A stretch of 64,000 nt of DNA from Lewinellaceae bacterium (GTDB lineage: Bacteria > Bacteroidota > Bacteroidia > Chitinophagales > Saprospiraceae): the NCBI GenBank assembly GCA_020636275.1, contig JACJYD010000001.1, positions 1,240,001 to 1,304,000 of the forward strand, written 5' to 3'. The notes beneath the pieces were generated by a model. It was given only the letters and a program-made list of their open reading frames with translations. It was not told the DNA's origin and did no database searches. Positions 26,281-35,529 of this stretch are shown piece after piece; positions within the stretch are counted from its first letter, which is position 1, and each line of letters starts with the position of its first letter. A program made the position numbers and the translations under genes.

Positions 26281-27417
26281 TTAGAAAGATGAAGGAGAAA
26301 AGAACAGCCATTCGACGGCCTTGGGGAATTCGCGTCCCCAATGTTCTTCGTTGTGGACACCTTCCGGGTCGATAGATATCCGGAAATCGAAGTTGGTCAT
26401 GTTCATTCCTTTTCGCTGGAGGGCCTCCCGGTACCGGTTGATGTTGGGGATCATAGAGCCGCCTTCTTTTTCACCGGCGTAGATGTAAATCCTGGCGGCG
26501 ACCGGTTCTTCATAGGGGAGCCCGAAATGGGGGATATTGGGAGCGACCCACAGGCTCGGGGAGAAGATCATCAGGCGGCCGTAAACTTCCGGGTACATCA
26601 TTCCGGCATAAATGCTGATCAATCCGCCCATCGAACTGCCGCCTATGCCGGTATGGACGCGGTCGGTGCGTGTGCGGAAGTGCTGGTCGACGTAGGGCTT
26701 GAGCGTGTCGGCCAGAAAGCGGGTATATTTTTTCCCATCGCCCACCCCGAGGTGGGTCGGATAGGAGGGGGTAAATTCGGCGGCCCGTTCTTCTTCGGCG
26801 TGGTCGATGGAGACGATGATAATATCGGACAGGCCTCTTTCAGCCATCACCGCGAGTTTTTTATCCACGGCCCAATTGCCGAAAGGCGCATGGTCGTCGA
26901 ACAGGTTTTGGCCGTCCTGCAAATAGAGCACCGGGTAGCGTTTGTCGGTTGCATCGTAATCGTGCGGTAACAGGGCCGTGATCCGGCGTGTTTTGATGAG
27001 TTGCGGGATCTCGAACTTTTCAGAAATGACATGGATGCGGGGCAGCAAGTCGGGGTTATATGCTATCCCGTTTTTCTTCCAGCGCGGCACCTGGTTGACT
27101 ACCAGCTGTTTCGGATGGTCGATCCGCCGGTTGGGAACCTTGCTGCCAAATTCATCGACCTCTTCATCTTCCCAGCCGCCTTTGACGAATTTGTATTCGA
27201 TGGGGAAAGCAGGCATCTGCCCTTCGGGAAATTGAAACCGGTAATGTCCTGGGCTCACCTGTTCGAGCCGGTACCGTTGGGTATCGATCACCCAGTCGCA
27301 GAAATTGCCCACGACGCTAATGGGGCGGTCATCGATCACAGGGGTGTGTACTTCCAGCCGAAGTGCGCCTTCGGTATGCATATTTGGAGAAAATCGTTTT
27401 TCGTCGCTTGAGGCCAT
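26281..27417 (-). CDS. Alpha/beta-hydrolase (enterochelin esterase/Fes-like) with N-terminal glycogen-binding fold
   Basis: 378 residues, no signal peptide. An N-terminal immunoglobulin-like domain of the CBM48/CBM20 class (VVGNFCDWVIDTQRY then GHYRFQFPEG and IEYKFVKGGWEDEE, residues ~15-95) precedes an esterase domain: TALLPHDYD, YPVLYLQDGQNLFDD, the nucleophile Ser in GGSSMGGLIS, and a C-terminal His (EEHWGREFPK). The family hydrolyses esters such as trilactone siderophores or acylated sugars; here a carbohydrate ester is plausible. Located 15 bp after the MscS gene on the same strand. Confidence 0.88.
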   Translation of the reverse strand: MASSDEKRFSPNMHTEGALRLEVHTPVIDDRPISVVGNFCDWVIDTQRYRLEQVSPGHYRFQFPEGQMPAFPIEYKFVKGGWEDEEVDEFGSKVPNRRIDHPKQLVVNQVPRWKKNGIAYNPDLLPRIHVISEKFEIPQLIKTRRITALLPHDYDATDKRYPVLYLQDGQNLFDDHAPFGNWAVDKKLAVMAERGLSDIIIVSIDHAEEERAAEFTPSYPTHLGVGDGKKYTRFLADTLKPYVDQHFRTRTDRVHTGIGGSSMGGLISIYAGMMYPEVYGRLMIFSPSLWVAPNIPHFGLPYEEPVAARIYIYAGEKEGGSMIPNINRYREALQRKGMNMTNFDFRISIDPEGVHNEEHWGREFPKAVEWLFFSPSSF

Positions 27418-27432
27418 GCTTCGGCAGAAATT

Positions 27433-28344
27433 TTATTCGTCCTTTTGTCCCCACGCTTTTCCGATGGGGGTGCCTCCCTTGATCCCGAAATCGAGGGTGC
27501 GAATGGGGAAAGGAATGGTGATGCCGTTTTCGTCGAAGGCCTTTTTAAGGGCGATGATCGTCTGGTGCCGGATTTCCAGGTAGGTCAGTTGATCGGTTTT
27601 TTTCAACCAAAAACGGAGGAGGAAGTTGATCGAACTTTCCCCGAATTCGGTAAAAAAGAATTCGAGGGGTTTCTTGGGATCGTACTCGATCCGGTCCATT
27701 ACGGCCGCAAGGGTTACTTCTTTGACCTTTTCCAGGTCCTCTCCATAGGAGATCCCGCAATTGACTTCCAATTGCCGATGGCGGGAAATGGAATAATTGA
27801 TGAAGACGTTTTGCAGGACGAGCTTGTTGGGCAAGACGACCTGTTGGCCTTGAAAATTATGGATCACGGTCGAGCGCAGGTTGATATTGTCGATAACGCC
27901 CAGGTATCCGTTGGTTTCCACCAGATCGCCCACTTTGAAATAGACGCGGGTAGACATGATGACTCCAGAGAGGAAATTGATGATGGGTTCCTGAAGGGCC
28001 AGACCAACCGCCAGACCGGCGACCCCGGCAGTGGCGAGCAGCGATTGCAGGGCCCGTTCGAGATTGAGGATGCTAAGAACGATGAACAGAATGAGGATCA
28101 TGAAGGCCACCGTGGTGATGTTGGCCAACAGTCGGTTGACGGTCAGATTCTTGGAAAAGGTCGCCAGGATCCGGTTGAAATACTTGCGGACCATTCTCGA
28201 AAACAAGTAGCCCAGCGTTCCGACAACGAGCGCCAGAGCGATATTGGGCAGGGAACGCACAAAATCATCAACCCAGGTGAGGAGTTCCCCATTCAGCGTG
28301 TGGAATGATTCGAGAAAATGCTCCCATAATTGTTTCATCTGCAC
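27433..28344 (-). CDS. MscS-family mechanosensitive channel
   Basis: 303 residues with three membrane spans (about 25-45, 70-92 and the pore helix 100-125) and the small-conductance channel core: VAGLAVGLALQEPIINFLSGV (pore-lining helix TM3), then the beta domain KVGDLVETNGYLGVIDNINLRSTVI and the C-terminal cage. It opens under membrane tension to release solutes. It starts a leftward five-gene cluster reaching to the acylphosphatase gene. The start may be the Met three codons in (MKQLWE). Confidence 0.92.
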   Translation of the reverse strand: MQMKQLWEHFLESFHTLNGELLTWVDDFVRSLPNIALALVVGTLGYLFSRMVRKYFNRILATFSKNLTVNRLLANITTVAFMILILFIVLSILNLERALQSLLATAGVAGLAVGLALQEPIINFLSGVIMSTRVYFKVGDLVETNGYLGVIDNINLRSTVIHNFQGQQVVLPNKLVLQNVFINYSISRHRQLEVNCGISYGEDLEKVKEVTLAAVMDRIEYDPKKPLEFFFTEFGESSINFLLRFWLKKTDQLTYLEIRHQTIIALKKAFDENGITIPFPIRTLDFGIKGGTPIGKAWGQKDE

Positions 28345-28438
28345 ATAAATTTTCAGGCGACAATATAAGAAAAGATAATAATTAGAGGAGATAGATGGCC
28401 CTGGCGGCTATCTTTACTTCAATCAAAATTTGTATCGC

Positions 28439-29551
28439 ATGGCTAGAATTTTCACCCTCCTGGTTTTGTTATTCACCGTCTCTCAGCTTTCGGCACAGAC
28501 CCTTACCGGCAGTTTCGAGTACGACGGTCTTCTGCGGGATTACCGGCTCTACGTGCCCGGAGCTTACGACGGGTCGCAACCCTGGCCACTGGTATTCAAC
28601 CTGCACGGATATACTTCCAATGCCGCTCAGCAGGAGCTGTATTCACAGATGAATGTCGTCGCGGATACCGGCCACTTCCTGGTGTGTTACCCCAACGGGG
28701 TCCTGGAATCCTGGAACGTGAGCCTGCCCGGCGGCTCGCAGGCCGACGATGTGGGGTTCATCAATGCGCTGATCGATACGCTTTCGGCGCATTACGCAAT
28801 CGACCCGGAGCGGGTGTTCACCTGCGGCATGTCGAATGGAGGTTATATGAGCTACAAGCTTGCCTGTGAGCTGACCGACCGCTTTGCGGCCATTGCCTCG
28901 GTGACCGGTAGCATGGTGCCGACCGAAGCGGCTTTTTGCAACCCCAGTCATCCGATACCCGTGTTGGAGATCCACGGGACGGCCGACCCGGTCGTGCCCT
29001 ATCTCGGTTTGGCTTTTTCCCTGAGCATCCCCGATCTTCTCGATCTTTGGATCGGTAAAAACGGCTGTGTCGGCGATCCGTTAGTCATACCTATACCCGA
29101 TATCAACCTGCTGGATGCCTCCACCGCCGACCTCATCCAATACAACGATTGCGAGGAAGGGACGGAAGTATGGCATTACAAGGTTTACAACGGGGGGCAT
29201 ACCTGGCCCGGGGCCCCGATCGGTATCGGGATCACCAACCAGGATTTCAATGCCAGCTCGGCGATTTGGGAGTTCTTTTTGCGCCATTCCCCCGCCGGTC
29301 CCAGTGCTACGAATGATGCCGATCGCGAAATAGCGGAGGTGACCGCTTTCCCGAACCCCTTTTCCGAGACGCTGAATATCCGCCTGCCCGATGAAGAAAG
29401 GACCATTTCGGTTTTTAATTCATTGGGTCAATTGATGTGGCGGGGCAGCAGGAGTGGGGATTTTGTACTAAATACGGTTCAATGGCCTGCCGGCATCTAC
29501 TGGTTACAAATGACGGGTTATTCAAAAGCCAGTTCTCTTGTTAAAGAATAA
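28439..29551 (+). CDS. CE1/PHB-depolymerase-type esterase with T9SS sorting domain
   Basis: 370 residues from the ATG at 28439; a TTG three codons upstream is less likely. The signal peptide is MARIFT to LSAQ. The alpha/beta-hydrolase domain shows LVFNLHGYTSNA, CGMSNGGYMSYKLACE with the nucleophile Ser, EIHGTADPVVPY with the acid, and YNGGHTWPGAP with the His. The end (AFPNPFSETLNI, then GQLMWRGSRSG and PAGIYWLQMTG) is a type A T9SS C-terminal sorting domain, so the enzyme is secreted or surface-bound. It likely cleaves polyesters, feruloyl esters or similar. Confidence 0.9.
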   Translation: MARIFTLLVLLFTVSQLSAQTLTGSFEYDGLLRDYRLYVPGAYDGSQPWPLVFNLHGYTSNAAQQELYSQMNVVADTGHFLVCYPNGVLESWNVSLPGGSQADDVGFINALIDTLSAHYAIDPERVFTCGMSNGGYMSYKLACELTDRFAAIASVTGSMVPTEAAFCNPSHPIPVLEIHGTADPVVPYLGLAFSLSIPDLLDLWIGKNGCVGDPLVIPIPDINLLDASTADLIQYNDCEEGTEVWHYKVYNGGHTWPGAPIGIGITNQDFNASSAIWEFFLRHSPAGPSATNDADREIAEVTAFPNPFSETLNIRLPDEERTISVFNSLGQLMWRGSRSGDFVLNTVQWPAGIYWLQMTGYSKASSLVKE

Positions 29552-29565
29552 CCACTTCAGTATAT

Positions 29566-29640
29566 TTCAAAAGTCGCCGCAGCACTTTTGAAGCTAAAAT
29601 AAAAATGGCCATTGGGGCCGGAGCCCGCAATGGCACATTT
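29566..29640. terminator. Paired hairpins between convergent genes
   Basis: 9-bp arms TTCAAAAGT/ACTTTTGAA (29566-29574, 29584-29592) follow the esterase stop; a second GC-rich imperfect hairpin (about 29607-29635) lies on the side of the leftward transglycosylase gene. Confidence 0.55.
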
Positions 29641-29678
29641 CGGAAAGATTATATTTCGCTATCTCTAAACTGCTTCGA

Positions 29679-30845
29679 TTACGATCTGCGTGCGGTGCTG
29701 TTGGCCGAAGAGACGAAAAGCACCAGTTCCTGGCGGTAGTACAGTTGTTCGTTCTGGAGTTTGTTCCACTCCATGATCTCGTATTTGGTGCAGCCGTGCT
29801 GGCTGGCGATGGAGTCGATCGAATCGCCACCGCCGACGAATACGGTCGTACCGCCTTTTGCGGTCAGGGTTTCTTTTTGTTCGACGGATACCAGGTCGGT
29901 CTTGATCCCCTCATTGCCCGACCAGCGGAGGTAGTCCTGGAAGGCCAGGATACCGCGTTCCGGCAGGGTGAGGAAGTGGCCTTTCGTGCTGGCGGGAACG
30001 ATGCCCTGGCGATAGGCCGGGTTGAGTTTCCGGATCACATTGATGGAGATACCGGTGATCGAAGCCACTTTGCTGAGCGGCAGTTGGCTGTACACTTTAA
30101 TGGTGCGGGAGAAGCGGAGGTCGTATTCCGGGAATGCCGGTTGCAGACCGTGCAGGCTGTAGTACTCTGCCAGGTATGCAGCGGCGATAAAGCGCGGCAC
30201 ATAGACCTGGGTTTGAGCCGGCAGGTATTCCCGGATCTTCCAGAAATCCTTGCTTCCGCCGGTGCGAATCGCTTTCTGCACGTTACCCGGGCCGCAGTTG
30301 TAGGCGGCGAGGGCCAGTTCCCAGGAGCCGAATTGCTTGTACAGGTCGGCCAGGAAACGCACGGCAGCTTCGGTCGATTCGTGGGGGTCGCGGCGTTCGT
30401 CCACATACGTATTGACGTGGAGGCCCAATTGCTGGGCGGTCGAGGGCATCAGCTGCCACAGTCCGGCTGCACCCGCATCGGAGGTCGCATTGGGGCGCAG
30501 GTTGGATTCTACCATGGCCAGGTACTTGAGTTGGCTGGGAAGGCCGTACTGGTTGAGGTAGTATTCGAATACGGGGAAGTACAGGACGGTACGGCCCAAC
30601 ATGGCTTCAGAACCTTTCTTGCCATAGGTGGTAAATTCGCTGATAAACGTCTGTACGGAAGGTGTATACCGGACTGAAACCGGTAAACTGAGCGCTTGAA
30701 GCCTCGTTTGAAGCAGCGTCTCGTCGAGCTCAACGACGTAAACGTCGGAGTGGGTGATGTTGGCGGCCGCGCTGTGGTGCACTGCAATAGCAGGCAAAGC
30801 CAGCAGCAGCAGGCTCATTGTCCATGGGAATTTCATAATGTTCAC
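29679..30845 (-). CDS. Lytic transglycosylase (SLT) with LysM domain
   Basis: 388 residues. Signal peptide at the start (Met1 or Met4; LLLLALPAIAVHHSAAA). The transglycosylase domain (residues ~105-250) has the catalytic Glu in AMVESNLRPNATS, GAAGLWQLMPSTAQ, and AYNCGPGNVQKAI. A linker precedes a C-terminal LysM-like domain (GGGDSIDSIASQHGCTKYEIMEWN). This MltD-like enzyme cleaves the MurNAc-GlcNAc bond to form anhydromuropeptides in the periplasm during wall turnover. Confidence 0.92.
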   Translation of the reverse strand: MNIMKFPWTMSLLLLALPAIAVHHSAAANITHSDVYVVELDETLLQTRLQALSLPVSVRYTPSVQTFISEFTTYGKKGSEAMLGRTVLYFPVFEYYLNQYGLPSQLKYLAMVESNLRPNATSDAGAAGLWQLMPSTAQQLGLHVNTYVDERRDPHESTEAAVRFLADLYKQFGSWELALAAYNCGPGNVQKAIRTGGSKDFWKIREYLPAQTQVYVPRFIAAAYLAEYYSLHGLQPAFPEYDLRFSRTIKVYSQLPLSKVASITGISINVIRKLNPAYRQGIVPASTKGHFLTLPERGILAFQDYLRWSGNEGIKTDLVSVEQKETLTAKGGTTVFVGGGDSIDSIASQHGCTKYEIMEWNKLQNEQLYYRQELVLFVSSANSTARRS

Positions 30846-31581
30846 TTTGTGCGAAGGCCGCTAACGGGTTTCCCCCCAGCTACTTTTGTACGGATTGAAG
30901 TAAAAAAACTACATTCCGCCGTTTAGAGGCCGGTCGCATCGGTTTTTGTCAAAATGCCAAACTACTGGGTTGTGTGTAGAGAAAGGCAATAGCTGGTGGG
31001 AGTTAAGGGATTAAAAAAAGCTCGTTCGTTCGGTTGTTCAAAAATGTTCGTTCGTTCTTGGATTGTACCGCAAAGGTATTTTCTTTCTTTTTACCAGTCA
31101 ACCTTCTGAAAAAATTATTTTCGATTTTGAAATTTTATTGGGTAAATAGAGGAAAATAACTTCAAATTATTGTCTGGAAATGCGATTTAAAAGGGTTTCG
31201 TTTTTAAAAAAATGGCTTTTAAATTGCCGTCCATTCTTATGAAAACGCATCCTATCAGGTTTTAGTTGTAATGTATCGCATTGTTTTTCAAGCGATTTTG
31301 AAGTTTAGACGCATCGATTCCCCCGAGGTAACACAAATGTTAAAATTTTTTTATCTGAATTGAAACGCAAAAAATGTGGAAAAACCCGGTAATTATCATT
31401 TTTTGGGTTAGAAAATAATTTACTGTCATTAAAATGCTTATATATTCTAAAGAAAAAGTGATTTGACGGCCGGCGGCCGTCAAAAAGAAAAAGGAGAGGC
31501 CTTGCATTCCAACCTTCTCAAGGATGTAAGCAGGAGTTTATTATTTTTGTATCATCTCAAGCCGGTTTGAACATTTGATAT
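30846..31581. other. Long AT-rich intergenic region
   Basis: 736 bp between divergent genes with no supportable ORF and clearly higher A+T than the surroundings. It contains a CGTTCGTTC-type microrepeat (31021-31061), a short GC palindrome at 31462-31484, and TATTTTTG at 31542-31549, 32 bp ahead of the cyclase gene, which may be its -7 box. Confidence 0.6.
31462..31484. repeat. Short GC palindrome in the AT-rich gap
   Basis: 11-bp arms TTTGACGGCCG/CGGCCGTCAAA around one G. Isolated from gene ends; could be an operator or a factor-independent hairpin. Confidence 0.55.
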
Positions 31582-34500
31582 ATGAGCAGATGGCGTGTAT
31601 GTTGGATCGCAATGGTTGCCTGGTTAGCGGGCTGGAACCTTCATGCACAAGAGCTGGAAGTTCAGGTCCGTGTATTGGGTTTTGAAGAAGGGCTCTCTCA
31701 CCGCAACATCTACAAGATCCGGCAAGATACCATGGGGTTCATTTGGCTGGCTACGTTCAACGGCCTGAACCGCTATGACGGGTACGAATTCCTTCCCTTC
31801 GAGGTGCCGGATAGTATTTCCGGGCAGGCTGTCGGCCCGGCGCTCGACCTGTTTGTGGGGCCTCATAACCAACTATGGTTGTCCCGGCCGAACTACTTGT
31901 CTGTATTCGACCCCATGACACTGGCCTTTCGCCAGGTCCGGATCAATGAAGGTCCGTTGCTGCGCGGGGAAGAACACACCGCCAACCACGTTTGCCCGGG
32001 CCGGAAAGGGGATGTCTGGATGGTCACTTTTATTGAAAAGACGGCCCAGTGTTACCTGCAGTATTACGACCCGGACGGGCACCGACAAGTCAACTTGCTC
32101 TTGCCGGGGCAATACGAAAATCGCCCCCTGCTTCGCGACGGCGATACCTTGTGGCTTGGAGGCAATGAGAATGAGTTGTGGCAAGTGGACCAACAGGGAG
32201 AAGTCCTCGACCGGTTCAGCTTCAGTTATTGGGGGCGCTCACCGGGGGTGGCGCGGATCGTCGACCTGGAAAAGGGTCCGGAAGGAGGCCTGTATGCCTT
32301 GCTTCAAAACGGGCAGGTATACTACCGGCAGCCGGGGCAGAAAAAATTTACCCTGCATCCGGTATCCGAACTCATCCCCGCAGGGAAATTTTTCGGAGCC
32401 CTGTGCGTGGAGCCCGACGGCAATATGTGGCTGGCCGGGCTGGACGCCTTGCTCTATTTCGATGCCTTGCACCGGTCGATCCGCGATTTCAACCCGGATG
32501 TTCGCGAGATTACCAAACACCAGCCAACCTACCGGCAGGTGATGCGGGACAGAAGTGGGGTCGTTTGGGTGGCTTCCGACTTTGGCGCCATCAAATTCGT
32601 CCGGTCCAGAAAACTGTTCACCACATACCTGAGTGGAGGCAATGACCAATGCAGCAGCGGCTTTTGCAGTATGCGGGGCATAGCGGAGGATGAGCAGGGG
32701 AACATTTATTTTTCCTATTATAATTCCATTCATAAGCTGGATGCGCAGACTGGCGAGCTCCGGCCCTTGTTTTTGCATAGCCATTTTTTGAACGCTCCCT
32801 ATGGGCTGATCTGTTACAAGGAAGCTCTTTTTACGGGAAATGGGCTGCGCATCGACCTGGCTACCGGCCGGGTCGATTCCCTGAATGGCGGGAAACTGGC
32901 TGATGAAGGGGTGCTGTTGGTCGACCGCGCCAATCAGCTTTGGTTGGGCAACGGCCATTCGCTCTATCAATACGCACCCGCTACCCGAAGCTGGAAGCCC
33001 TACCGGGATGCGATGGGTATTTTAGATACCTTCCCCTACAAGATCTCCTATCTGCACGAAGGGCGCCGTAGTCGCGCGATCTGGATCGGGACCGTCGAAA
33101 ACGGATTATACCGGCTGGATCCAGGTACGAAAAAGCTGGAACCTTTCCCGGCTCAAATTTCCCAGCTCCGGCATCCGCGCGTACTGGCATGCTACGAAGA
33201 TCCCAATGGCGTGTTGTGGGTGGGAACGGCCAAAGGTTTGCACCGTTTCGACCTGATCAATAATAGCGTAGAGGTGCTGGGCATGGAAGAAGGCATGCAC
33301 AATGATTTCATCAATGGGCTCCTTCCGGAGGGAGATAGTTGCATTTGGGTCGGCACCGACAACGGTCTGGTGCGGGTCTGGCTGAAGACCCGGAAAATGG
33401 ATCATTTTTTCCTGGAAGACGGGCTTCCCGCCAACGAATTCAACCGGATCAGTTTCTATAAAGCCCGCAACGGGCGCTTTTATTTCGGCGGACTGAACGG
33501 CGTGGTCGCTTTCTTCCCGGGGCCCGGATTTCAGGCCGCTCAAAAAAGAGAGGACGGGCGCCTGCTGCTCACCTATTTTTCAAAACTCGACGGCAATACC
33601 GACGACATGGTGATGCGGGTGCAGGGCGTACCGAAGGACAAGGGGATCCGGCTTTCCTACAAAGACAAACTTTTCACCCTGGGCTTTTCCCTGGCTGATT
33701 ACGCCCATCCGCGAGAACATATGTACAGCTACATCCTCGAAGGATTTGAGAAGGAATGGTCGCCGCCCTCGCCGATCAATTACGCCCGGTACAACAATCT
33801 GCCTTCGGGGCGGTATACGTTCCGGGTCCGGGCCACAAACGGGGACAACAACCTGAAGGCCGACGACCTGATCATCCCCATCTACGTAGAACAGGCTTAC
33901 TACCGGAGTCCCTGGTTCTTTCTGGCCTGCGCCCTGGCGGTACTCGGGATCGGATATTCCATTTCCCGCTACCGCATTTACACCCTCCAGAAGCGGGAGC
34001 ACTACCTCGAAGAACAGGTGGCTATCCGGACCTCCGAACTGGAGGAGGAAAAACAAAAATCCGAAGACCTGTTGCTGAATATCCTTCCGGAGGAAACCGC
34101 CCGGGAGCTGAAGAAGAACGGCTCGGCAAAGGCCCGCTTTTTCGATGCCGTCACCGTGATGTTCATCGATTTTGAAGGCTTCACACGCGTCGCTGAAGAG
34201 CTGACGCCGGAGGAACTCGTCGGCGAGATCGATTTCTGCTTCCGCGCCTACGACGAGATCATGGAGAAATTCGGCCTGGAAAAGATCAAAACCGTGGGCG
34301 ATGCCTATCTCTGTGTGGGCGGCCTGCCCGGAGAAGAGGTCAAATCGGCCGTGCAGATCGTCCGGGCGGCCCTGGAAATTCAGGAGTTTATGAAAAAGGT
34401 TGGAGCAGAACGCTCCCTGAAACATATGCCTTTCTTCCGCTGCCGCATCGGCATTCACACCGGCCCTCTCGTGGGCGGGATCGTCGGCATCAAGAAATTT

Positions 34501-34713
34501 GCTTACGACATCTGGGGCGATACCGTCAATACTGCCTCCCGCATGGAGTCGAACGGAGAGGTGGACCGGGTGAATATCTCCAAATGCACCCATGACCTGG
34601 TGCATCCTTATTTCCGATGTGTGCCTCGTGGGAAGATAGAAGCGAAGAACAAGGGATATGTGGAGATGTATTTTGTGGAAGGGGAGGAGGTGGTTGAAGA
34701 GTTGAAGGGTTGA
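31582..34713 (+). CDS. Reg_prop/Y_Y_Y sensor fused to adenylate cyclase
   Basis: 1043 residues. A signal peptide, then a two-component-regulator beta-propeller (Reg_prop repeats such as DTMGFIWLATFNGLNRYDGY, residues ~25-640), a Y_Y_Y domain (~690-765), one membrane span (~775-797), a coiled coil, and a class III cyclase domain at ~850-1035. Metal aspartates are Asp863 (FIDF) and Asp907 (GDAY); Lys in EKIKTVGDAY and Asp in YDIWGDT favour ATP over GTP, and TASRMES carries the transition-state Asn-x-x-x-Arg type residues. The sensor half is the one normally attached to histidine kinases in HTCS proteins. Periplasmic ligand binding probably controls cAMP output. Confidence 0.92.
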   Translation: MSRWRVCWIAMVAWLAGWNLHAQELEVQVRVLGFEEGLSHRNIYKIRQDTMGFIWLATFNGLNRYDGYEFLPFEVPDSISGQAVGPALDLFVGPHNQLWLSRPNYLSVFDPMTLAFRQVRINEGPLLRGEEHTANHVCPGRKGDVWMVTFIEKTAQCYLQYYDPDGHRQVNLLLPGQYENRPLLRDGDTLWLGGNENELWQVDQQGEVLDRFSFSYWGRSPGVARIVDLEKGPEGGLYALLQNGQVYYRQPGQKKFTLHPVSELIPAGKFFGALCVEPDGNMWLAGLDALLYFDALHRSIRDFNPDVREITKHQPTYRQVMRDRSGVVWVASDFGAIKFVRSRKLFTTYLSGGNDQCSSGFCSMRGIAEDEQGNIYFSYYNSIHKLDAQTGELRPLFLHSHFLNAPYGLICYKEALFTGNGLRIDLATGRVDSLNGGKLADEGVLLVDRANQLWLGNGHSLYQYAPATRSWKPYRDAMGILDTFPYKISYLHEGRRSRAIWIGTVENGLYRLDPGTKKLEPFPAQISQLRHPRVLACYEDPNGVLWVGTAKGLHRFDLINNSVEVLGMEEGMHNDFINGLLPEGDSCIWVGTDNGLVRVWLKTRKMDHFFLEDGLPANEFNRISFYKARNGRFYFGGLNGVVAFFPGPGFQAAQKREDGRLLLTYFSKLDGNTDDMVMRVQGVPKDKGIRLSYKDKLFTLGFSLADYAHPREHMYSYILEGFEKEWSPPSPINYARYNNLPSGRYTFRVRATNGDNNLKADDLIIPIYVEQAYYRSPWFFLACALAVLGIGYSISRYRIYTLQKREHYLEEQVAIRTSELEEEKQKSEDLLLNILPEETARELKKNGSAKARFFDAVTVMFIDFEGFTRVAEELTPEELVGEIDFCFRAYDEIMEKFGLEKIKTVGDAYLCVGGLPGEEVKSAVQIVRAALEIQEFMKKVGAERSLKHMPFFRCRIGIHTGPLVGGIVGIKKFAYDIWGDTVNTASRMESNGEVDRVNISKCTHDLVHPYFRCVPRGKIEAKNKGYVEMYFVEGEEVVEELKG

Positions 34714-34730
34714 AGAGTTGAAGGGTTGAC
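34693..34730 (+). repeat. 16-bp tandem repeat across the cyclase stop codon
   Basis: Two full copies and a partial third of the unit GTTGAAGAGTTGAAGG run from the last codons of the cyclase gene over its stop. A diverged form of the same unit occurs at 63920-63942. Probably a slippage product. Confidence 0.7.
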
Positions 34731-34777
34731 CCGCCTTCGCGATAGCTTCGACGGGGGAACAAAGTGAAAAAGTGAAA

Positions 34778-35023
34778 ATGATGAAATTGAAGATCCTGGC
34801 ATTTGGAATTTCGAGAGACATTTTGGGAGGGGCAGAACTGACGATTGAGTTGCCCGATGGAGGGACTGTGGCGGATCTGAAAACCGAACTGATGCGTCGC
34901 TTTCCGGAATTCAGCAAGCTGAAGGCCTTGGCTGTAGCGGTCAATAGTGAATATGCCCAACCGGGGCAGTCGCTGCAAGAGCGGGACGAGGTAGCGTTGA
35001 TACCACCGGTTAGTGGGGGGTAA
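34778..35023 (+). CDS. moaD: MoaD, molybdopterin synthase sulfur-carrier subunit
   Basis: 81 residues from the ATG at 34778 (the next ATG is one codon on). Ubiquitin-like fold: KILAFGISRDILGGAELTI, GTVADLKTELMRRFPEF, VNSEYAQPGQSLQERDEVAL, ending in PPVSGG. The terminal Gly-Gly is adenylated and thiocarboxylated, and supplies sulfur to precursor Z on MoaE, encoded 89 bp downstream beyond a palindrome. No other molybdopterin genes are present in the window. Confidence 0.92.
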   Translation: MMKLKILAFGISRDILGGAELTIELPDGGTVADLKTELMRRFPEFSKLKALAVAVNSEYAQPGQSLQERDEVALIPPVSGG

Positions 35024-35031
35024 TTGAATTG

Positions 35032-35108
35032 AGTTTTTAAGTTTATAAGGGTATAAGTTTTTGAAGCAAAAAAACTCAAAAACTTATACCCTTATAAACT
35101 CAAAAACT
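35032..35108. repeat. Palindrome of repeat family 1 between moaD and moaE
   Basis: 31-bp arms with one mismatch (35032-35062 and 35078-35108), 15-nt loop. The right arm shares 34 identical bases with 7516-7549 and runs to one base from the moaE start codon, so it supplies that gene's translation-initiation region. Confidence 0.85.
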
Positions 35109-35112
35109 TTTC

Positions 35113-35529
35113 ATGACCGATATCCAGTTACATAGTATCCCTTTGAATGCCCAAGCCTGCATCGACTTCGTCTCCGGGCCGGAGATCGGGGGCATCGCCG
35201 TATTTGTAGGGACTGTGCGGAACCAGACCCGGGGAAAGCGGGTGCTGCGCCTCGATTTCGAGGCATACGAACCCATGGCCATTTCAGAGATGCGCAAGAT
35301 CGCAGAGAATGCCCGGTCCCGTTTTTCCATCGACCGGATCAGCATGCACCACCGGGTGGGAAGGCTGGAGATCGGGGAGATACCGGTGGTGATTGCCGTG
35401 GGGGCGCCGCACCGGGGGGCTGCATTCGAGGCTTGCCAGTATGCTATCGACACCTTGAAGGAGACGGTACCGATATGGAAGAAAGAGCATTTTGAGGACG
35501 GAGAAGTATGGGTGGCGGCGCATCCCTAA
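35113..35529 (+). CDS. moaE: MoaE, molybdopterin synthase catalytic subunit
   Basis: 138 residues. MoaE landmarks: GGIAVFVGTVRNQTRGKRV, LDFEAYEPMAISEM, the HHRVGRLEIGEIPVVIAV strand and the active-site lysines in LKETVPIWKKEHFEDG. It inserts two sulfurs into precursor Z with MoaD. Its stop overlaps the stop of the convergent phosphatase gene by four bases. Confidence 0.95.
   Translation: MTDIQLHSIPLNAQACIDFVSGPEIGGIAVFVGTVRNQTRGKRVLRLDFEAYEPMAISEMRKIAENARSRFSIDRISMHHRVGRLEIGEIPVVIAVGAPHRGAAFEACQYAIDTLKETVPIWKKEHFEDGEVWVAAHP

Noticed and set aside
34729..34760. CCCGCCTTCGCGATAGCTTC stretch after the cyclase, considered as a tRNA arm or terminator
   Set aside because: It has no cloverleaf or conserved T-loop, and pairing of the two halves is too weak for a terminator; possibly a minor repeat.
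33580..35079. 499-codon minus-strand frame opposite the cyclase C-terminus and moaD
   Set aside because: Shadow frame; the plus strand carries intact cyclase and MoaD.
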